This document shows positions 8,061 to 11,961 of a stretch of 11,961 bases of DNA, in pieces. Origin of the DNA: Lunasporangiospora selenospora. Taxonomy: Eukaryota > Mortierellomycota > Mortierellomycetes > Mortierellales > Mortierellaceae. Each line of letters starts with the position of its first letter. The first letter of the stretch is position 1. A program made the position numbers and the translations under genes. Below the pieces are notes generated by a model that saw only the letters and a list, made by a program, of their open reading frames with translations, was not told the DNA's origin and made no database searches. The stretch spans positions 1 through 11,961 of the forward strand of contig JAABOA010000607.1 of NCBI GenBank assembly GCA_015680635.1. Reading direction: 5' to 3'.

Positions 8061-9567
8061 GAATCGCACGCCTCCCCTTGCGCCTCCCCCACCCCATCGA
8101 ATATCACTAACCGCTCCATGACCCGGTTTATCCTTAGCTCTCATTGCAGGAGGAGTGAGCATGCTAGCAGACATAGCCTACTAGTCTCTTGAGAAGCGTC
8201 GATTGATGAGCAATGGAGAGTGTGAAATGCACGGCAAGTAAAAGTGCATGAGTCTGCACTCCTTAAACTCCAAGGAAACAGGGAACCGTACGGATGTTTC
8301 TCATTTTTATGAGATTTGGACAATCGGATCTCTTTTCATTTACCAAGTCTACCGACGAGCGGGGGTGGAGTTGAAGGCGCGGGGAGGGGTTAAGTGTGAG
8401 AAAAGTGATTCTACTAAAAATATTGCTCTCCTCTTCCAAAGTGGTAGAGTTCTATGACTTTTGCAACACAAACGACTCGGACACACGTATACTCAACATC
8501 GCCTTACTGTTTGGTATCCTTTCGAGCCACGGACACGCCGAGGCAACCACATGCCACTTCTCGGGCTGATGCTACCGCACAAGATTGCCTCTGTCCTTTT
8601 GCCTCTTCCGGGTGAACCTTTGTTGCGGCTTCTATGCAGCAGTGCGTACAGAGAACATAGTCCTCTTGCACAACCTTATTTTTCCAGGAAAATCCCAAAG
8701 AGTGAGAGAATGAGAGAGAAGACCTCGGGATGGGCAATGTCCGTTAGACCTTTCTTATCCGTTTTGTATTTCCCACAAAGAGTTTTTTGCTTTTTTCGTA
8801 CACATTGAAGTGAGCTCCATTTCCATTTGTTGTTGATGTCGTTGTTTTGTTGTTTTGCCGTCTCTCCCCTCGTGACGAGTGCTATGAGACGGATGGTGAG
8901 AATGCCGCGTCTCAGGACACAACAGGTGAATAGATAGATGGGTCCGATAGAGAGTGTTAGCTTGACCAAAGAAAGACTGTGGGATGCTGTTTTGGGAACA
9001 TTTTTGCTACTTTCATCGACGGGGCTCATGCGTGTTCTCACATCTGGACTGGAACGACTCCGATTCGTTACAACTGGACAGCCCTTTTGGGAAAAAAAAG
9101 GAACGAGAGCACCGAGGCGCCAAAGGTCGTCAGCCTTTCCCTCCTTCCTTCTCTCCCTCTGGAGGCCGAACCAGAGCCTAAGCACTCGGTTCCATGAGAA
9201 GTAGCTGAAAAGTCAATTGTTAGTGTTATCCTACCGTATCGGTCTTTCCTATCCAGTATACAGATCCCAAGTGGAAGGGTTCATCTTGATCGAACCCGGG
9301 ATAGCCTCCAGTGCCTCCATTGGCTAGCCTTGTGCTGAACAATAGCCTCGGACTTGAGCCATTGCAGGAGCTTGAAATAAGCTGAGTTAATGAAGGATGC
9401 AAGAGTGAGCTAGTCTATCTCCAAGGTTCTTTGGTCATGCGCTCAATGTCGGAACCGTTGCCTTTTCGAAGTCTGGGCCTGTGGGAGGATGGGAGGGGAT
9501 CCTGTCCATCGAGGAAGTGATGCCCAAGAACCTAAAATCTTGTAACCCATTTGAAAACGCCCTCGAT

Positions 9568-10369
9568 TCATATCGCACGAAGTAGTGAAATCCGGAACCA
9601 CCATTTGTTGATCGCAGAACTCGAGAGCACAAGCAATAGCCCTGTTGGAGTGTGTTGTTGAGTGTTGTTGGATTTTGTTTTGATTGTCGTTTCCAGGCAA
9701 TCCCCAGCGCCTTCTTCAATCAGTTCCATGAGGTCCAGATATTTCCATGTTGTGTCCCAAATCATCTCTAGCAGAGTGGGAATGGACACGCTGGGATGCT
9801 CTCTTGAGTCCAGGCGAGCAAAACCCTATTGCTTGTTTGTCAATAACTGGAATTCCTTTCTCCCAGGAAAGCAGAGAGAGGCAGCATGACCCAAACCATA
9901 GGGCACACAACAAAGTTACAGTTCATTTTTCTTCTTGCTTGTTCTCCCCTTGCGGTTTTGTCTCGGCCAGTCTTGCTCTAACTGGACAAATGCAAATTCA
10001 GTGCCTCGTTGTGGTGGTGTACCCATTCGGTGTACCCTCATGATATTGAACCCACACACACAACACACAAAAGAGCAAAATGCTAAATTGAGCACTACCA
10101 CCTCTGTGTACGACCAACCAGCGGACGCCCTGGGAAATTCGTCAGGTTTACCTTAACTCTGGATTTAACGTGTTTCGCCCCTGTGTGTCTCTAATGCTCC
10201 TTTTGCTGCTGCAAGATGAGGAAGTGAGGCAGGGCAAGGCATTGCCCTTCTTCTGCACTGCCTGCACAAGGCAGCAAGGGCTGTTACCCCCAGAGTAAGG
10301 GGAGGGAGAGGAGAAGGGAGCTTTGGGTTGGATTAGTGTGTCGAACCAGTCAGCCACTTTTGCATTCAT
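9568..10369 (-). CDS. Candidate three-exon gene, unknown function (189 aa model)
   Basis: Model on the minus strand: exon 1 10369-10152 (ATG, MNAKVADWFDTL..., ending AAG|GTAAAC), exon 2 10036-9920 (basic, with RKGRTSKKK, ending CT|GTAACT), exon 3 9802-9568 (ending TGA). Phases close exactly: 218+117+235 nt = 190 codons. Exon 3 starts after ggactcaag and encodes an amphipathic, helix-like stretch (IPTLLEMIWDTTWKYLDL), then a Thr/Asn/Gln-rich part. That stretch loosely recalls the start of an F-box (I/LP..LL..I...YLDL), but with an insertion and no VCK.W part, so I do not claim it. The acceptor before exon 2 is weak. No poly(A) signal was found. It may be a real small gene, a decayed gene or chance. 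Confidence 0.3.
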
Positions 10370-10402
10370 GGGGCCTATTTTTGGAGGGTATAGGGTATCT
10401 TT

Positions 10403-10418
10403 GACAGTACGACAGTAC
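10403..10418. repeat. Perfect 8-bp tandem duplication
   Basis: GACAGTAC is repeated head to tail just upstream of the minus-strand candidate gene that starts at 10369. It could be a duplicated binding site in a promoter or a replication slip; nothing distinguishes these. Confidence 0.65.
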
Positions 10419-10643
10419 GGGAACCAAAGAGATGGTCATGAAAGAAGAAAGACAAGAGATAGAACTGGACTATCCACGTCAAGTAGTGAGTAGAGGTATG
10501 ATCCTGTACCGAATAGTAGAACACCCTGGCGTTGGCAGGGCACTATTTGTTCATGCTCGAATATGAAGACTGGCTGAATACCTTAGTTATTTGATTTGGC
10601 TGAGGATAGGTATTGGTAGTCCTGAGTAGAGCGAAAGGATGAA

Positions 10644-11161
10644 TTAGGTCTGGCCCCTCTCATATCCAAGTCTCTCTTGACATTGGCCGAATGTGGTGTG
10701 TAAACAATCCTGCTGGACAGACTTGGTGCTACCGTCGGTGAAATTTGAAGCCAGCTGGACTACATAGCTCTCGACCATTTGTTGTCCATGTGGATTATCC
10801 AAAGCAGGAAGGTGTCCACTGCCTGTGGATGACTGAGCACCAAAGTATGATTGAGAGTGCCGTGCGAAGCTTCCTTTTTTTTCCCTTTCACTCGAAAAAA
10901 CAATAGCAAAAGAAATTCTCAGCACTGTCCTTCTATCCCTCATGATGAGCTAGAGGGTGAGAATTGTGCTGTCGAGGGCGCCAACGTCCTCCCACGTCCT
11001 GAAGCAATAGTGAGGGGAAACTCCTCTCGGGAAACCCTGCATGCGCTTTTTGTCGATATCCCTCCACTCACGAGCAGTAAAGCACAATCTTCCGATGGTA
11101 CCCCAGAGTCCGCAGCCTGCGCAAGGTGGTTGCAGCATAGGGAGACACTGCTGCTTTGGTT
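10644..11161 (-). CDS. Candidate small spliced gene divergent from the OPT gene, unknown function
   Basis: On the minus strand a strong pyrimidine tract (about 11225-11165) ends in catctag, followed by a 90-nt open segment at 11161-11072 that ends at a GTGAGT donor. The next good acceptor (caccctctag, intron 11071-10950) leads in the same phase into an open frame from 10949 to a TAA at 10644. That frame contains the first ATG at 10943, giving 99 residues (MRDRRTVLRISF...). The 90-nt segment may thus be coding or a 5' UTR exon. The C-terminal half is Gln/Ser/Gly-rich without a recognised motif. It would be divergently transcribed from the transporter promoter. The matching splice sites are the main evidence; there is no homology call. 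Confidence 0.28.
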
Positions 11162-11439
11162 CTAGATGATAGTGAGAAGTGTGAGAGAAAAAGAGAAGAA
11201 AAGTGAGGGGAGAGAATTAAAGAGAGGGCGCACATTCGATTCAGTTGTGTGGACTGACGCAAGATTGCTCTCTCCAAGTCTTTGACCACGCTGTTGCCCA
11301 CTTTGATATTCAAACCCTGCTCATTCACTCGTTCATGCTCCTTTGGAAGGACGAAACAAACAAACTGGAGAAAGTAAACGGTGATAAAGTAATAAACCAG
11401 CGTCCCTCAACTCTGCCACCCGAGCGGGCAAGAGAGCAA

Positions 11440-11747
11440 GTGAGGAGAGGGGCGAGGGGTCGCTCTCTTCTTCCCCCTTTTCGCCGTTCAATATAAAACC
11501 ACCTAACCTTCCCGATTCCCTTCACCTCAGGCAGTGCCATTCACACCTCAGGACCCCTCACTCTTCCCCCCCTTCCTTCTCTTCTCACCCACACTCTCCT
11601 CCGTCATTTCTTCCGCCAAAGCATCTCCACTTCCAATTTTTTTGTTCGCACCCAGAACCCTCTCCTCTGTTCTTTCTTTTCATTTGCTCCGTTTCTATCG
11701 TCTCTAACTTACGCTGTCATCTTTGTCAGCGCCAGCACACTTCCAAT
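11440..11747 (+). promoter_or_regulatory. Promoter and pyrimidine-rich 5' leader of the OPT transporter gene
   Basis: TATAAAA lies at 11492-11498, about 250 bp before the ATG. The stretch between is strongly CT-rich, has no upstream ATG, and carries a repeated CACCTCAGG/CACACCTCAGG block at about 11522-11551. Two AGGGG boxes at 11448-11452 and 11455-11459 match the fungal stress-response element core, and a TGATAA (GATA-factor core) sits at about 11382-11387. CT-rich leaders are common upstream of highly expressed fungal genes. Use of the boxes is inferred only; GATA sites would fit nitrogen control of peptide uptake. Confidence 0.55.
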
Positions 11748-11961
11748 ATGAACGAGCAAAAGATCGAGTATCCTTCTGAGAAGGAGTTCATCGATGAGAA
11801 GTACGATGTCGAACGCTCGTCGGTCGCCCTCGAGGAAGAGGATAACTCTCCTATTCCCGAGGTTGCTGCCATCGTCTCTAACAAAGATGATCCCAGTATG
11901 CCCGTCCTGACTTTCCGCTTCTGGTTTATGGCTGTCGTCTTCTCCATTGTCCTGTCCTTCT
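11748..11961 (+). CDS. OPT-family oligopeptide transporter, N-terminal part (runs off right edge)
   Basis: The frame is open for 71 codons from ATG 11748 to the window end, so only the N-terminus is present; fungal OPT proteins are usually 700-900 residues. Seen: a charged, cytosolic-type N-terminus rich in Glu/Asp/Lys, then the motif DDPSMPVLTFRFWF at about residues 47-60, leading straight into a hydrophobic segment (MAVVFSIVLSF) that would begin the first membrane helix. Known: OPT proteins carry a conserved Asp-Asp-Pro-x-x-Pro-V-x-T-x-R-x-W segment just before TM1 and import tetra/pentapeptides, glutathione or metal-chelate peptides by proton symport at the plasma membrane. Substrate cannot be judged from this fragment. 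The codons are C-ended and regular, unlike the DNA upstream, which supports real coding. No ATG lies between the TATA box and 11748, so the start is clear. Confidence 0.82.
   Translation, partial: MNEQKIEYPSEKEFIDEKYDVERSSVALEEEDNSPIPEVAAIVSNKDDPSMPVLTFRFWFMAVVFSIVLSF

Larger units (their letters stand above)
5945..9567. other. Gene-poor, low-complexity intergenic stretch
   Basis: No gene can be supported. The region alternates GA-rich and CT-rich tracts (for example 6408-6435, 6628-6644, 7021-7060, 7180-7215) and has many overlapping short open frames on both strands. The longest, minus 9185-8676 (169 codons), has mixed composition and a Lys/Asn-rich end; an open frame of that size is expected by chance in a window this long. 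A plus-strand acceptor (ctctctccctag, ending 6644) is followed by an 18-codon frame from ATG 6653 with a possible donor at 6706. A GGGTTC/GAACCC inverted repeat lies at 9277-9297. Confidence 0.45.

Noticed and set aside
8676-9185. 169-codon minus-strand open frame
   Set aside because: The longest unexplained frame, but it has GTG rather than ATG start, no motif, overlapping open frames on the plus strand, and a length expected by chance in this much sequence.
9277-9300. GTTCGA-containing sequence suggesting a tRNA T-arm
   Set aside because: The flanking bases do not form a T-stem and no acceptor, D or anticodon arm is present on either strand; only a small inverted repeat remains.
11325-11540. 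71-codon minus frame across the TATA box
   Set aside because: It spans the transporter promoter and reads the antisense of CT-rich and TATA sequence; better explained as regulatory DNA.

Overview
The window looks like nuclear DNA of a filamentous fungus. Genes are split by short introns with GT..AG borders and pyrimidine-rich acceptors, the intergenic DNA is CT/GA-rich, and I see no bacterial operons or Shine-Dalgarno-spaced frames. The protein styles (glutamine/serine-rich nuclear proteins, an OPT-family transporter) suit an early-diverging fungus such as a Mucoromycota/Mortierella-like species. That placement is inference only; no marker gene is present.

Layout. (1) Positions 1-1481, minus strand: the 5' part of a multi-exon gene of unknown function, leaving the window at base 1. 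Its N-terminus is a long Ser/Pro/Gln-rich disordered segment. (2) Positions 1667-4025, minus strand: the best-supported gene. I rebuilt it as six exons encoding 477 residues, with an N-terminal UAP56-binding-like motif (LDDIIKK), a long Gln/Arg-rich linker and a C-terminal RRM. This is the architecture of Aly/REF and SKAR (POLDIP3) mRNA-export adaptors. The two minus-strand genes are in tandem, 185 bp apart. (3) Positions 4026-9567: a gene-poor stretch of about 5.5 kb with low-complexity tracts, small tandem duplications and only weak exon-like fragments. (4) Positions 9568-11161, minus strand: two low-confidence multi-exon candidates whose splice phases close correctly. (5) Positions 11492-11961, plus strand: a TATA-box promoter, a long pyrimidine-rich leader and the first 71 codons of an OPT-family oligopeptide transporter running off the right edge.

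How the parts relate. The export adaptor would couple transcription or splicing to mRNA export through the DEAD-box helicase UAP56/Sub2. The OPT protein would import small peptides at the plasma membrane. No operon-like logic joins them. I found no CRISPR, rRNA, tRNA, complete transposon or viral element. Apart from the two recognised families, nothing here amounts to a clearly new biological system. The most interesting items are the export-adaptor architecture with its 20-nt first exon, the conflicting splice and reading-frame solutions in the 1-1481 gene, and the two unrecognised small gene candidates near the transporter.
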